Part shown: piece by piece, positions 50,286 to 59,435 of the stretch
Layout: each line of letters starts with the position of its first letter
Position numbering within the stretch: the stretch's first letter is position 1
Assembly (NCBI GenBank): GCA_964612975.1
Contig: CAZTGC010000001.1
Span: 186,001 to 250,000 of the forward strand
From: NZ13-RE01 sp964612975
Lineage (GTDB): Bacteria; Dictyoglomota; Dictyoglomia; Dictyoglomales; Dictyoglomaceae
Reading direction: 5' to 3'
Length of the DNA stretch: 64,000 nt
Translations under genes and position numbers: made by a program
Notes under the pieces: generated by a model
Databases searched by the model: none
What the model was told of the DNA's origin: nothing
The model's input: the letters and a program-made list of their open reading frames with translations, nothing else

Positions 50286-51137
50286 ATGCATTTTCGATGG
50301 TTTATCGATCAAATAACAGAAGATCAGTTTCATTGTTACGCAGTTTCGGAAGTATTGGTGGATATAAAAACCTCGTGGCAGAAGATTCAAATTATGAGAA
50401 ACAAGACCTTTGGAAAATGTTTAATAATTGATGGGAAAATACAATCTTCAGAGGCAGATGAATATATTTATCATGAAGCCTTAGTTCATCCAACTTTAAT
50501 ATTACATCCTAATCCTAGAGATATTCTTGTTATAGGAGTTGGTGAGGGAGCAACTTTAAGAGAACTTCTTAAATATCCTGACATTAGTATTATTGCTGTT
50601 GAAATTGATCCTGAGGTTATAAACTTTGCAGAACAATATTTAGAAGAATGGCATCAAGGTGCCTTTAGAAATCCAAGGGTAAAATTGATTTATGAAGATG
50701 GATGGAATTATCTAAAAAATACGAATAACTCCTTTGATGTAATTGTGTTAGATTTACCAGAACCCTTTCCTAATACTCCTGCATATAGACTTTATACTCC
50801 TGAATTTTATAAAATGGTTTGGGAAAAACTTAATCCTTCTGGGATTATGGTGACGCAAGGAGAGACCACCCAATTGGGACAACATCATAAACATTTTTGG
50901 ATCAGGAATAATTTAAAAAAAGTATTTCAAAATAATGTATTCTCATATCAAGTTTATATACCTTCTTTTGATAGTAGTTGGGGATTTTTCCTTGCTAGTA
51001 AAGATAAGATTAATCCCTTTAGACAAGAAGAAGAAATTAACGAATTAATAAAAAAAAGAATAAAAGGATTTTTAAAATTTTATGATGGAGTAACCCATTT
51101 ATCTTTATTTTATCTTCCAAAATATCTTAGAGAATAA
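50286..51137 (+). CDS. Polyamine aminopropyltransferase, copy 2
   Basis: A second member of the spermidine synthase family, 283 residues, lying 1.7 kb after the first. It has IGVGEGATLRELLKY, an acidic VEIDPEVI site and LDLPEPFPNTPAYRLYTPEFY, so it shares the first copy's unusual D-L-x-E-P loop. The two are clearly paralogues with similar length and order of motifs. They probably act on different acceptors, for instance making spermidine and a longer or branched polyamine. A GGTGAT site supports the ATG at 50286. Confidence 0.9.
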   Translation: MHFRWFIDQITEDQFHCYAVSEVLVDIKTSWQKIQIMRNKTFGKCLIIDGKIQSSEADEYIYHEALVHPTLILHPNPRDILVIGVGEGATLRELLKYPDISIIAVEIDPEVINFAEQYLEEWHQGAFRNPRVKLIYEDGWNYLKNTNNSFDVIVLDLPEPFPNTPAYRLYTPEFYKMVWEKLNPSGIMVTQGETTQLGQHHKHFWIRNNLKKVFQNNVFSYQVYIPSFDSSWGFFLASKDKINPFRQEEEINELIKKRIKGFLKFYDGVTHLSLFYLPKYLRE

Positions 51138-51138
51138 T

Positions 51139-51801
51139 TTGAATAAAGAACTTTTTGATACTTGGGAACATAAGAAAAAAAGACAAGAATTAGTAAACCT
51201 TTTAAGGGAAGAGGGAATTTCTTCAGAATCTGTTCTTAAAGTTTTAGGTAAAATTCAAAGACATTTATTTGTTCCTAAGGAATTGGAAGAAGTTGCTTAT
51301 GAGAATCAAGCTTTACCAATAGGTGAATCTCAGACAATATCTCAACCTTTTATCGTTGCATTGATGACTCAAGCATTAGAACTTTCTGGAGAAGAAAGGG
51401 TTTTAGAGATAGGAACAGGTTCGGGATATCAGACTGCAATTTTAGCAGAGTTATCTGGGGAAGTATTTACTATTGAAATAAGAGAATCTCTTTTAGAAAA
51501 ATCTAAGAAAATTTTAGAATTTTTAGGTTACAAAAATATTCATTTCAAACTTGGTGATGGAAGTAAGGGTTGGGAAGAGTTTGCTTCCTATGACAGAATT
51601 ATTGTTACTGCCTCTGCCCCTGAAGTTCCAATCCCATTATGGGAACAGTTGAAGGAAGATGGTATAATAGTAATTCCAATTGGGAGTAGAGAATATCAAA
51701 ATCTTTATAAAATAACTAAAAAATTAGATAAAAAGCTAATAGAAAATTTGGGAGGTGTAGTTTTTGTCCCCTTAATTGGGGAATATGGGTGGAAGGAATG
51801 A
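51139..51801 (+). CDS. pcm: Protein-L-isoaspartate O-methyltransferase
   Basis: Pcm methylates isoaspartyl residues to repair damaged proteins. The 220-residue enzyme has the SAM motif VLEIGTGSGYQTAILAEL, the substrate loop ENQALPIGESQTISQPFIVALMTQ and the YDRIIVTASAPEVP motif. It starts with a TTG, one base after the preceding stop codon, as no other start fits the conserved N-terminus. It overlaps the uracil glycosylase gene by a few bases. Heat-driven protein damage makes this gene plausible in a thermophile. Confidence 0.94.
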   Translation: MNKELFDTWEHKKKRQELVNLLREEGISSESVLKVLGKIQRHLFVPKELEEVAYENQALPIGESQTISQPFIVALMTQALELSGEERVLEIGTGSGYQTAILAELSGEVFTIEIRESLLEKSKKILEFLGYKNIHFKLGDGSKGWEEFASYDRIIVTASAPEVPIPLWEQLKEDGIIVIPIGSREYQNLYKITKKLDKKLIENLGGVVFVPLIGEYGWKE

Positions 51802-52388
51802 TGGATCTAAGAATCTTAGAGGAAGAAGTTAAAAAATGTAGAAAATGTGATCTTTGGAATAGGAGAACAAATATTGTTTTTGGGGAAGGAAACCCTTTTT
51901 CCAAAATTATGTTTATTGGTGAAGCTCCGGGATATCATGAAGACCAACAGGGAAGACCATTTGTCGGTGCTGCAGGAAAACTCCTTAGGGAACTAATTGA
52001 GTCCTTAAATTTAAAAAGAGGTGATGCATATATTGCTAATGTTTTAAAATGTAGACCTCCAAGTAATAGAGATCCAAATCCTGATGAAATTCAAGCATGT
52101 TATCCCTGGTTAGAAGAACAGATTAATATTATAAATCCTAAAATTATTTGTACCTTAGGAAGATATTCTGCTTATGTTTTATTAAAGTTTCCAATAAATA
52201 TTTCTTCTTTGCATGGCAAATCTTATAAAATTGGGGAAAGAATTATCTTTTTAACCTATCATCCTGCAGCTGCTCTCTATCATGGTAGGATTTTAGAGGA
52301 AATAAAAAGAGATTTTCAAGAACTTAAAAAAATTATTTTAGAATTAAAAGAAAAAGATGAAAAAAAAGAACAATTATCATTTTGGTAG
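51798..52388 (+). CDS. Uracil-DNA glycosylase, family 4
   Basis: Family 4 glycosylases remove uracil from DNA and bind a [4Fe-4S] cluster. The roughly 197-residue protein has two Cys near the start (KKCRKCDLW) and two more (in LKCRPPSNRDPNP and IQACYPW) as cluster ligands, the uracil-site motif GEAPGYHEDQQGRPFVGAAG, and the C-terminal HPAAAL motif. It is a common enzyme in thermophiles, where cytosine deaminates fast. The start may be 51789 (GTG), 51798 or 51801, all close together. Confidence 0.94.
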   Translation: MMDLRILEEEVKKCRKCDLWNRRTNIVFGEGNPFSKIMFIGEAPGYHEDQQGRPFVGAAGKLLRELIESLNLKRGDAYIANVLKCRPPSNRDPNPDEIQACYPWLEEQINIINPKIICTLGRYSAYVLLKFPINISSLHGKSYKIGERIIFLTYHPAAALYHGRILEEIKRDFQELKKIILELKEKDEKKEQLSFW

Positions 52389-52410
52389 ATTAATGAAAGG
52401 AGAAAAAGAG

Positions 52411-52710
52411 ATGGAGAAAGAACAGATTTTAAAAGGTTTAGATGGGTTTGCAAAGTTAGCAAAGCAGGATATTTTAGCAAGTAGTGCTTTACCCAATAGA
52501 GATTTTTGGGGAAAAAATGCCCAAGCAAGATATGAGAAGTATAAAGAATTGTATAAATTAGTCGAAGAAATTGGCTTAGATGAAACCTTGAATATCTCAA
52601 TAGAAGAATATAAAAATTTAAAAGAAAGTGAGGATGCACTTTCTCGAGGCAAAAAGAGAGCATTAGAAAGTTTTTTTATCCTTATTGGTATTGATCCTAC
52701 TCAAATCTAA
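52411..52710 (+). CDS. Unrecognised 99-residue helical protein
   Basis: A GAAAGGAG site nine bases ahead supports this ATG. The product is charged and predicted mostly helical, with FAKLAKQDILASSALPNRDFWGKNAQARYEKY in the first half and LESFFILIGIDPTQI at the end. It has no signal, membrane segment or Cys. I do not recognise a family. It lies between the glycosylase and dnaE, four bases from dnaE, so it may be co-expressed with replication and repair genes. An in-frame ATG 18 bases upstream is possible. Confidence 0.7.
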   Translation: MEKEQILKGLDGFAKLAKQDILASSALPNRDFWGKNAQARYEKYKELYKLVEEIGLDETLNISIEEYKNLKESEDALSRGKKRALESFFILIGIDPTQI

Positions 52711-52713
52711 GGT

Positions 52714-55700
52714 ATGAAATTTATTCATCTACATGTTCATACTGAATATAGTCTCCTTGATGGAGCATGTAGAATCCCAGATTTAATTCAAAGGGTTAAA
52801 GAACTGGGAATGCCAGGAGTAGCTATTACAGATCATGGAGTAATGTATGGAGTTATTGATTTTTATAAAACTGCAAAGGAGAAGGGTATAAAACCTATTA
52901 TTGGATGTGAAGTCTATTTAGCTCCTAATTCTCGTTTTGAGAGAAAAGGTCAAAAGGAACAATTATTACATCTAATTCTTTTGGCAAAGAATCAAGAGGG
53001 ATATAAAAACCTAATAAAACTGGTTACACTATCCTATTTAGAAGGTTTTTATTATAAACCAAGAATTGATAAAGAACTCTTGAGAAATTATAGTAAAGGA
53101 CTCATAGGTCTTACAAGTTGTATTGCTGGAGAAATTCCTACATATATTCTTCAAGGCAATATAGATAAGGCAAGAGAAAGCATACTTGAATATCTAAGTA
53201 TATTTGATCCTGGTGATTTTTATTTAGAATTACAAGATAATGGGCTTCCAGAGCAAAAGATTGTTAACAATAAATTAATTTCTTTATCTAAGGACTTGGA
53301 AGTTCCCATTGTGGCAAGTAATGATGTTCATTATTTAAATAGGGAAGACGCGGAATTACATGATATTCTTTTGTGTATTCAAACAGGCTCAAAATTAAAG
53401 GATGAAAATCGATTAAAATTTGAGACTAATGAATTTTATTTAAAATCTCAGGAAGAAATGGAAAAAATCTTTGGCAATGTTCCTTCTGCATTGGAGAATA
53501 CTTATAAAATTGCAGAAAAATGTAATTTGGAAATAATTCTTAATAATATTCTCTTTCCTACCTTTAAAGTTCCAGAGGGAGAAACTTTAGAATCATGGTT
53601 TGAAAAGCTTTGTTGGGAGAATGTAGGAAAAAAATTTAAAAACATTACTCCAGAAATAGAGGAAAGACTAAACTATGAAATACGTGTTATCAAACAAATG
53701 GGATTTTCCGGTTATTTTTTAATTGTTTCAGATTTTGTCAATTTTGCAAAGAAAAATGGAATACCTGTAGGACCAGGAAGGGGATCCGCAGCAGGCTCTC
53801 TTGTTGCATATGTTTTAGGTATTACAAATCTTGAGCCCACAAGATGGAGATTAATATTTGAGAGATTTTTAAATCCCGAAAGAATTACCATGCCTGATAT
53901 TGATATAGATTTCTGCTTTGAAAGAAGAGAAGAGGTAATAAATTATGTAAGGGAAAAATATGGAAAAGACCATGTGGCACAGATTATCACCTTTGGAACT
54001 ATGGCTGCAAGAGCGGCAATAAGAGATGTAGGAAGAGTTTTGGATGTATCTTATGGAGAGGTAGATAGGTTAGCAAAAATGATACCTCCAAATACCTCTA
54101 TTGAAGAAGCTATTTCTTTGTCTCCTGAGCTTCAAGAACTTATTAAAAATGATCCTACCTATGAGAAAATAATTTCCACTGCAAAAAGTTTAGAAGGATA
54201 TGCTCGACACGCTTCAATACATGCTGCTGGTATTGTAATTTCAAAGGAACCCATAACAGAATATGTTCCCTTACAAACTATGGAGGGAGGAAATGAAATA
54301 GTTACCCAATTTCCAATGACAAATTTAGAAGAACTAGGACTATTAAAGATGGATTTCTTAGGACTAAGAACCTTGACAGTAATAAATGATGCATTAAAGG
54401 ATATTAAAAGGCGATATGGAATTGAATTGGATATAAACAATATATCCTTAGAAGATAAAAAAGTATATGAATTACTTCAATCAGGAGAAACTATTGGGGT
54501 ATTTCAGTTGGAGAGTAAAGGAATGAGAAATTTATTAAAGGAAGTTCAGCCAGAGAAATTCGAAGATTTAATTGCAGTATTAGCATTATATCGTCCTGGA
54601 CCCTTGGGAAGATTAGAAAGCTATATAAAGAGAAAGAAGAAAGAAGAAGAAATAAAGTATCTTCATCCAGATTTAGAACCCATACTATCTGAAACTTATG
54701 GGGTAATAATATATCAAGAACAGGTAATGGAGATTGCCCATAGATTAGCAGGTTTTTCCTTAGGACAAGCAGATTTATTAAGAAGAGCAATGGGAAAAAA
54801 GATGCCAGAAGTTATGGAACAACAAAGAGAAATATTTATAAATGGAGCAAAGGAAAGGGGAATTCCAGAGGATATTGCAAGAGAAATCTTCGAAGATATG
54901 GCAAAATTTGCAGAGTATGGTTTTAATAAATCCCATAGTGCTGCTTATGCTTTGATATCCTATCAAACAGCATATCTTAAAGCATATTATCCAAAGGAAT
55001 ATATGGCATCAGTAATGACCAGTGTAATGGGTAACAATGAAAAACTTGCGAAATATTTAGCTGAAGCCAAAAGAATGGGTATAAAGATTCTTCCTCCAGA
55101 TATAAATGAAAGTATGATAGGATTTACTGTGACCTCAGAAGGAATAAGATTTAGTTTATCGGGGATAAAAAATGTAGGAGAGAAGGTAGCAAAAGCTATT
55201 GTTCAGGAAAGAGAGGAAAATGGAAGATTTAAATCAATTTTAGATTTTGCTCATAGATTAGATAAAAGAATTATGAATAAAAAGACCTTAGAAAGTTTAA
55301 TTAAAGCTGGGACCTTTGACAGTTTTAAATATACACGTAGAACTCTTCTTGATAAAGTAGAAAAGATATTGAATTTGTCTCAAAATTCAAAAAAAGGTGG
55401 TGTTGTTCAGACATCTTTATTGGAATTTTCTACAGAACCCTCTGAAAATTTCTTTGAGAATCTTCCTGAGCTTAGTTTAGAAGAACTCCTTTCTATGGAG
55501 AAGGAAATCTTGGGATTTTATATATCTTATGATCCTCTTTTAGATTTACAACAATTTTCTAATAAACTTTTTGATATAAATATAGAAGATCTTTATGATA
55601 TGGAAAATGGAAAATATGTTGTAATTTCTGGGATATTAAAAAATTTAAGAGAAACTATTGATAGAAAGAAACAAAAAATGCTTTTTGCTACCTTAGAAGA

Positions 55701-56100
55701 TATAACTGGTGAATTGGATTTAACTATTTTTTCTTCAGTTTATAATACCCATAAGAATTTATTATTAGAAGGTAAAAAGGTAATTGTTGCTGGAAAGTTA
55801 GAAAATTCTAAAGAAGAAGAGGAAAGAATTAAAATTATTGTTGATAATATTGGAGAGTTAGAGGGAGAGATTTTAGTTGTAAAATTGAATTCTTCAAAGT
55901 TAGATTACAAATTTGTATTTGATTTAAAGGAATTTTTAAAGAGGAGAAGGGGATTAAATCCAGTCTTTATAGAATTAAAAGGGGAAAAAATTTTAGCTTC
56001 CTATGAATTTTGGGTAAAAATTGATGATGAATTTTTAAAATCCTTAGAAAGATTTTTAGGACCTGATCATTCTTTTAGTATTGAGAGATTAAGTTTTTAA
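52714..56100 (+). CDS. dnaE: DNA polymerase III alpha subunit
   Basis: DnaE is the replicative polymerase. The 1128-residue protein shows the N-terminal PHP domain (HVHTEYSLLDG, ITDHG), the polymerase palm with catalytic Asp395 and Asp397 in MPDIDIDF and Asp547 in MDFLGLRT, the GPGRGSAAGSLVAY loop, and C-terminal helix-hairpin-helix and OB-fold parts. It lacks an exonuclease insertion, so it is the DnaE rather than PolC type. It starts four bases after the previous gene with only a weak ribosome site. Confidence 0.97.
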   Translation: MKFIHLHVHTEYSLLDGACRIPDLIQRVKELGMPGVAITDHGVMYGVIDFYKTAKEKGIKPIIGCEVYLAPNSRFERKGQKEQLLHLILLAKNQEGYKNLIKLVTLSYLEGFYYKPRIDKELLRNYSKGLIGLTSCIAGEIPTYILQGNIDKARESILEYLSIFDPGDFYLELQDNGLPEQKIVNNKLISLSKDLEVPIVASNDVHYLNREDAELHDILLCIQTGSKLKDENRLKFETNEFYLKSQEEMEKIFGNVPSALENTYKIAEKCNLEIILNNILFPTFKVPEGETLESWFEKLCWENVGKKFKNITPEIEERLNYEIRVIKQMGFSGYFLIVSDFVNFAKKNGIPVGPGRGSAAGSLVAYVLGITNLEPTRWRLIFERFLNPERITMPDIDIDFCFERREEVINYVREKYGKDHVAQIITFGTMAARAAIRDVGRVLDVSYGEVDRLAKMIPPNTSIEEAISLSPELQELIKNDPTYEKIISTAKSLEGYARHASIHAAGIVISKEPITEYVPLQTMEGGNEIVTQFPMTNLEELGLLKMDFLGLRTLTVINDALKDIKRRYGIELDINNISLEDKKVYELLQSGETIGVFQLESKGMRNLLKEVQPEKFEDLIAVLALYRPGPLGRLESYIKRKKKEEEIKYLHPDLEPILSETYGVIIYQEQVMEIAHRLAGFSLGQADLLRRAMGKKMPEVMEQQREIFINGAKERGIPEDIAREIFEDMAKFAEYGFNKSHSAAYALISYQTAYLKAYYPKEYMASVMTSVMGNNEKLAKYLAEAKRMGIKILPPDINESMIGFTVTSEGIRFSLSGIKNVGEKVAKAIVQEREENGRFKSILDFAHRLDKRIMNKKTLESLIKAGTFDSFKYTRRTLLDKVEKILNLSQNSKKGGVVQTSLLEFSTEPSENFFENLPELSLEELLSMEKEILGFYISYDPLLDLQQFSNKLFDINIEDLYDMENGKYVVISGILKNLRETIDRKKQKMLFATLEDITGELDLTIFSSVYNTHKNLLLEGKKVIVAGKLENSKEEEERIKIIVDNIGELEGEILVVKLNSSKLDYKFVFDLKEFLKRRRGLNPVFIELKGEKILASYEFWVKIDDEFLKSLERFLGPDHSFSIERLSF

Positions 56101-56145
56101 AAATTTATGTTAAAATTATAAAAACTTATTTTTAGAGGTATAATT

Positions 56146-57003
56146 ATGTTTATGGATTGGCTTAGCAAGAAAAAGGAGAGTGCTGAATTAAAAAAATCTA
56201 TCTTCAACAACATCCCAGATGGACTCTGGGTAAAATGTCCCCAGTGTAATCAGATTATTTACTCAAAGGATTGGCTTGAAAACTATAAGGTTTGTATTAA
56301 GTGTGGATACCATTCCCAACTTACATCTTACGAAAGAATTGCTTTATTAACTGATGAAGGAAGCTTTAAGGAAACCGATGAAAATATAATTTCCTTTGAT
56401 ATATTAGGTTTTCATGATACAAAACCTTATTCTCAAAGATTAATGGAGGCACAATCAGAAACAAATTTAAAGGAAGCAGTAATCACGGGCTTCGCATCTA
56501 TAGAAAAAATCCCTGTAAATTTAATAGTAATGGACTTTAGGTTTATAGGCGGAAGTATGGGATCTGTGGTAGGAGAAAAAGTAACAAGAGTTATTGAAAG
56601 ATCAATTGATATGAAATTGCCATTAATAAGTGTAATTGCTTCAGGTGGTGCAAGAATGCAAGAAGGATTAATCTCCCTCTTTCAAATGGCAAAAACTAGC
56701 TCTGCTATTGGAAGGTTAGATAAAGAGAAAATTCTTTATATATGTATACTAACTCATCCTTCTACTGCAGGAGTTTTAGCAAGTTTTGGTTCTTTAGGTG
56801 ATATAATAATTGCAGAGCCTGGAGCTCTGATTGGTTTTGCAGGCCCAAGGGTTATAGAGCAAACTATAAAACAGAAACTTCCTGCAAATTTCCAAAAAGC
56901 AGAATTTGTTTTACAACATGGTATGATTGACACAGTTGTGGAAAGGAAAAAACTAAAATCTACTGTTGCCTTACTATTAAGACTTCTTTGGAGGAAAAAA
57001 TGA
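56146..57003 (+). CDS. accD: Acetyl-CoA carboxylase carboxyltransferase beta subunit
   Basis: AccD and AccA together transfer carboxyl from carboxybiotin to acetyl-CoA, making malonyl-CoA. The 285-residue protein has the N-terminal zinc finger CPQC...CIKCGYH, then the crotonase fold with GGSMGSVVGEK and SGGARMQEGLISLFQMAK. Its neighbour is accA; accB and accC, which supply carboxybiotin, are not in the window. The stop overlaps accA (ATGA). Confidence 0.96.
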   Translation: MFMDWLSKKKESAELKKSIFNNIPDGLWVKCPQCNQIIYSKDWLENYKVCIKCGYHSQLTSYERIALLTDEGSFKETDENIISFDILGFHDTKPYSQRLMEAQSETNLKEAVITGFASIEKIPVNLIVMDFRFIGGSMGSVVGEKVTRVIERSIDMKLPLISVIASGGARMQEGLISLFQMAKTSSAIGRLDKEKILYICILTHPSTAGVLASFGSLGDIIIAEPGALIGFAGPRVIEQTIKQKLPANFQKAEFVLQHGMIDTVVERKKLKSTVALLLRLLWRKK

Positions 57004-57818
57004 AGAGAAGTCTTTCGCCGTGGGAAAGAATTTTATTAGCAAGACATCCTCAAAGACCAACGTTTCTTACTTACCTTCCTGAATTGCTTGAAGATTTTAT
57101 AGAGCTTCATGGAGATAGATATTTTGGTGATGATCCTGCAATTATAACAGGATTTGGGTTTTTTGATGGAGAAAGCATAGCAATAATTGGTCAAGAAAAG
57201 GGACAAACTGTTCAAGAAAAAATTAAAAGGAATTTTGGTATGCCTCATCCTGAGGGATATAGAAAGGCTTTAAGGATAATGAAACTTGCAGAAAAATTGA
57301 ATATTCCTATATTTTCTTTCATTGATACTCCCGGAGCCTATCCAGGTATAGGTGCGGAAGAGAGGGGACAAGCTATGGCCATTGCTGTAAATTTGAAAAA
57401 AATGTCTCTTCTTAGGGTTCCCATAATAGTGACGGTTTTAAGTGAAGGAGGAAGTGGGGGAGCCTTAGGAATTGGAGTAGGAGATTACATACTAATGCTT
57501 GAGAATGCTTATTATTCTGTTATATCTCCAGAGGGTTGTGCCTCTATATTATTTAGAGATTCCAGTAAGGCTCCTGAAGCAGCTTCTGCTTTAAAAATAA
57601 CTGCAGAGGATTTATTTAAATTAAAACTTATAGATGAGATAATTCCTGAACCTGAAGAAGGAGCTCATACTAATCCCTCTGAAACCTCGGATAATATTAG
57701 AAAAGCTCTTAAAAGGGTATATAAAAACTTAAAAGCTAAACCAGTAGAAATATTATTACAGGAGCGATATGAAAAACTAAGAAACTACGGAAAGTTTTTT
57801 GAAGAGGTTAGAAAATGA
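57000..57818 (+). CDS. accA: Acetyl-CoA carboxylase carboxyltransferase alpha subunit
   Basis: The alpha half of the carboxyltransferase, 272 residues. It has ELHGDRYFGDDPAI, GMPHPEGYRKALRIM, DTPGAYPGIGAEERGQ and GEGGSGGALGIGVGD, all family signatures. The ATG at 57000 overlaps the accD stop and has GGAGG about five bases ahead. It overlaps pfkA by four bases, so fatty-acid initiation and glycolysis genes share a message. Confidence 0.97.
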   Translation: MKRSLSPWERILLARHPQRPTFLTYLPELLEDFIELHGDRYFGDDPAIITGFGFFDGESIAIIGQEKGQTVQEKIKRNFGMPHPEGYRKALRIMKLAEKLNIPIFSFIDTPGAYPGIGAEERGQAMAIAVNLKKMSLLRVPIIVTVLSEGGSGGALGIGVGDYILMLENAYYSVISPEGCASILFRDSSKAPEAASALKITAEDLFKLKLIDEIIPEPEEGAHTNPSETSDNIRKALKRVYKNLKAKPVEILLQERYEKLRNYGKFFEEVRK

Positions 57819-58771
57819 AAAGAATAGCTGTATTAACTAGTGGTGGAGATGCCCCGGGAATGAATTCTGCGATAAGATCTATTGTAAGATATGGTTTAAG
57901 TCAAGGAGTGGGAGTAACTGGAATTGAAAGAGGATATCAAGGGTTAATAGAAGGAGATTTTAGAAAGCTTAACAGAGAGGATGTAAGCGAGATTGTTCAA
58001 AAGGGTGGAACAATTCTTAAAACAGCAAGATCCGATGAGTTTTATAAAGAAGAAGGACAGAGAAGAGCTTTAGAAAATTTAGAAAGGGAAAATATTGATG
58101 GTCTAATTGTAATTGGAGGAGAAGGATCCTTAAAGGGAGCCTTTTCCTTATATAAATTAGGATATCCTGTAGTAGGAATTCCAGGCAGTATTGATAATGA
58201 TATTTGGGGAACAGATTATTCAATTGGCTTTGATACTGCATGCAATAATGTAATTGATGCCATAAATAAAATTAGAGATACTGCCGCTGCTCATGAAAGG
58301 ACCTTTGTTGTGGAAGTTATGGGAAGAGATTGTGGATACATTGCTTTCACTTCAGGATTAGTAAGTGGTGCAGATGTTATTCTTATTCCTGAAGTTCCCG
58401 TAGATTTTTCATATATAATAGAAAAATTAAAGGAAAGGCAAAGAAAATTAAAAAAACACAATATAATTGTAGTTGCAGAGGGGGTAGGAAGTGCCTACTT
58501 TATAGGAAAACAGATTGAAGATAGATTAGGGATTTCTACGAGAATAGTAGTTTTAGGACATATCCAAAGGGGAGGTTCTCCTTCGGTTTTAGATAGGAAC
58601 TTAGGAACCTTTATGGGAGTACATGCGGTAAAAAGTTTGCTGAGTAAAATATATGGGGTCGTAATTGGATGGCAAAGTAATAAACCTGTTTCTGTAAGTT
58701 TAGAGGAGGTTATAAAAAATAAAAAAAGAGTTGACCCTAAATTATATTATGAAGTGGAGAGTATCCTCTAA
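57815..58771 (+). CDS. pfkA: 6-phosphofructokinase, ATP-type
   Basis: PfkA phosphorylates fructose 6-phosphate in glycolysis. The 318-residue protein has the canonical length. GGEGS (101-105) and PGSIDND (123-129) carry Gly104 and Gly124, the residues that allow ATP rather than PPi, and the catalytic base Asp127. Glu103 replaces the usual Asp. GRDCGYIAF and LGHIQRGGSP are also typical. It ends five bases before the convergent tRNA-Leu. A second, PPi-type enzyme is encoded about 1.1 kb downstream. Confidence 0.94.
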   Translation: MKRIAVLTSGGDAPGMNSAIRSIVRYGLSQGVGVTGIERGYQGLIEGDFRKLNREDVSEIVQKGGTILKTARSDEFYKEEGQRRALENLERENIDGLIVIGGEGSLKGAFSLYKLGYPVVGIPGSIDNDIWGTDYSIGFDTACNNVIDAINKIRDTAAAHERTFVVEVMGRDCGYIAFTSGLVSGADVILIPEVPVDFSYIIEKLKERQRKLKKHNIIVVAEGVGSAYFIGKQIEDRLGISTRIVVLGHIQRGGSPSVLDRNLGTFMGVHAVKSLLSKIYGVVIGWQSNKPVSVSLEEVIKNKKRVDPKLYYEVESIL

Positions 58772-58776
58772 AATTC

Positions 58777-58866
58777 TGGTGCCGAAGGCCGGAGTCGAAC
58801 CGGCACGGATGTCACCCATCCACCAGATTTTGAGTCTGGCGCGTCTGCCAATTCCGCCACTTCGGC
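58777..58866 (-). tRNA. tRNA-Leu (CAA)
   Basis: On the minus strand a 90-base class II tRNA folds with acceptor GCCGAAG/CTTCGGC, a long variable arm, anticodon stem CCAGA/TCTGG around CTCAAAA (anticodon CAA), and T arm GCCGG-TTCGACT-CCGGC. The 3' CCA is encoded. It reads TTG. It runs convergent to pfkA and has its own promoter. Confidence 0.94.
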
Positions 58867-58877
58867 AACCTAATTTT

Positions 58878-58906
58878 AATATAGTTTTATATTTATTATC
58901 TGTCAA
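58878..58906 (-). promoter_or_regulatory. Promoter of tRNA-Leu
   Basis: On the minus strand a perfect TTGACA and a TATATT are separated by 17 bases, ending 11 bases before the tRNA. It is one of the best promoter matches in the window and its transcript would start just ahead of the tRNA. Confidence 0.65.
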
Positions 58907-58931
58907 GACTTATTAAGGAGGAAGAAAAATA

Positions 58932-59435
58932 ATGAAAAGGCTTTATTGTCCTTGGAGAATTAAATATATTACATCTCCAAAATCAGATAAATGTATATTC
59001 TGCGAACATATAACAGAGAATAATGATGAAAAAAACTTGATTCTTTTAAGGGGAAATTACTGCTTTATTATGCTTAATTTATATCCATATAATAATGGAC
59101 ATCTTATGATTATACCATACTCCCATAAGGCTAATTTAATAGATCTATCCCACGAAGAATGTATTGAAATGATGTTTTTAGCTCAAATTTGTATAGAGGC
59201 TTTACAAAAGGTTATGAAGCCTCATGGATTTAATCTGGGAATGAATATAGGAACCTCGGCCGGTGCGGGAATCGCAGATCATATTCACCTTCATATTGTT
59301 CCTCGATGGGAGGGAGATTCTAATTTTATGTTAGTTTTTGGAGAAACAAAGATAATATCAGAAGATCTCTCTTCAACCTATAGAAAAATACATCCCGTCA
59401 TAAAAAATCTTTATGAAGAAAAAAAGAAATTTTAA
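58932..59435 (+). CDS. HIT-family hydrolase (Ap4A phosphorylase-like)
   Basis: HIT proteins act on nucleoside phosphates. The 167-residue protein has the catalytic HIHLHIVPRW (HxHxH), the substrate-site NLYPYNNGHLMIIPYSH and an N-terminal CIFC that probably binds metal. Its length and the N-terminal LYCPWRIKYI pattern resemble the bacterial Ap4A phosphorylase-type HIT group. Substrate is unproved. An AAGGAGGAAG site precedes the ATG; it overlaps the DUF2062 gene by 23 bases. Confidence 0.88.
   Translation: MKRLYCPWRIKYITSPKSDKCIFCEHITENNDEKNLILLRGNYCFIMLNLYPYNNGHLMIIPYSHKANLIDLSHEECIEMMFLAQICIEALQKVMKPHGFNLGMNIGTSAGAGIADHIHLHIVPRWEGDSNFMLVFGETKIISEDLSSTYRKIHPVIKNLYEEKKKF

Noticed and set aside
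58731..58916. A 61-codon plus-strand open frame over the end of pfkA and tRNA-Leu
   Set aside because: It crosses a stop region and a tRNA on the other strand, has no ribosome site, and resembles nothing.
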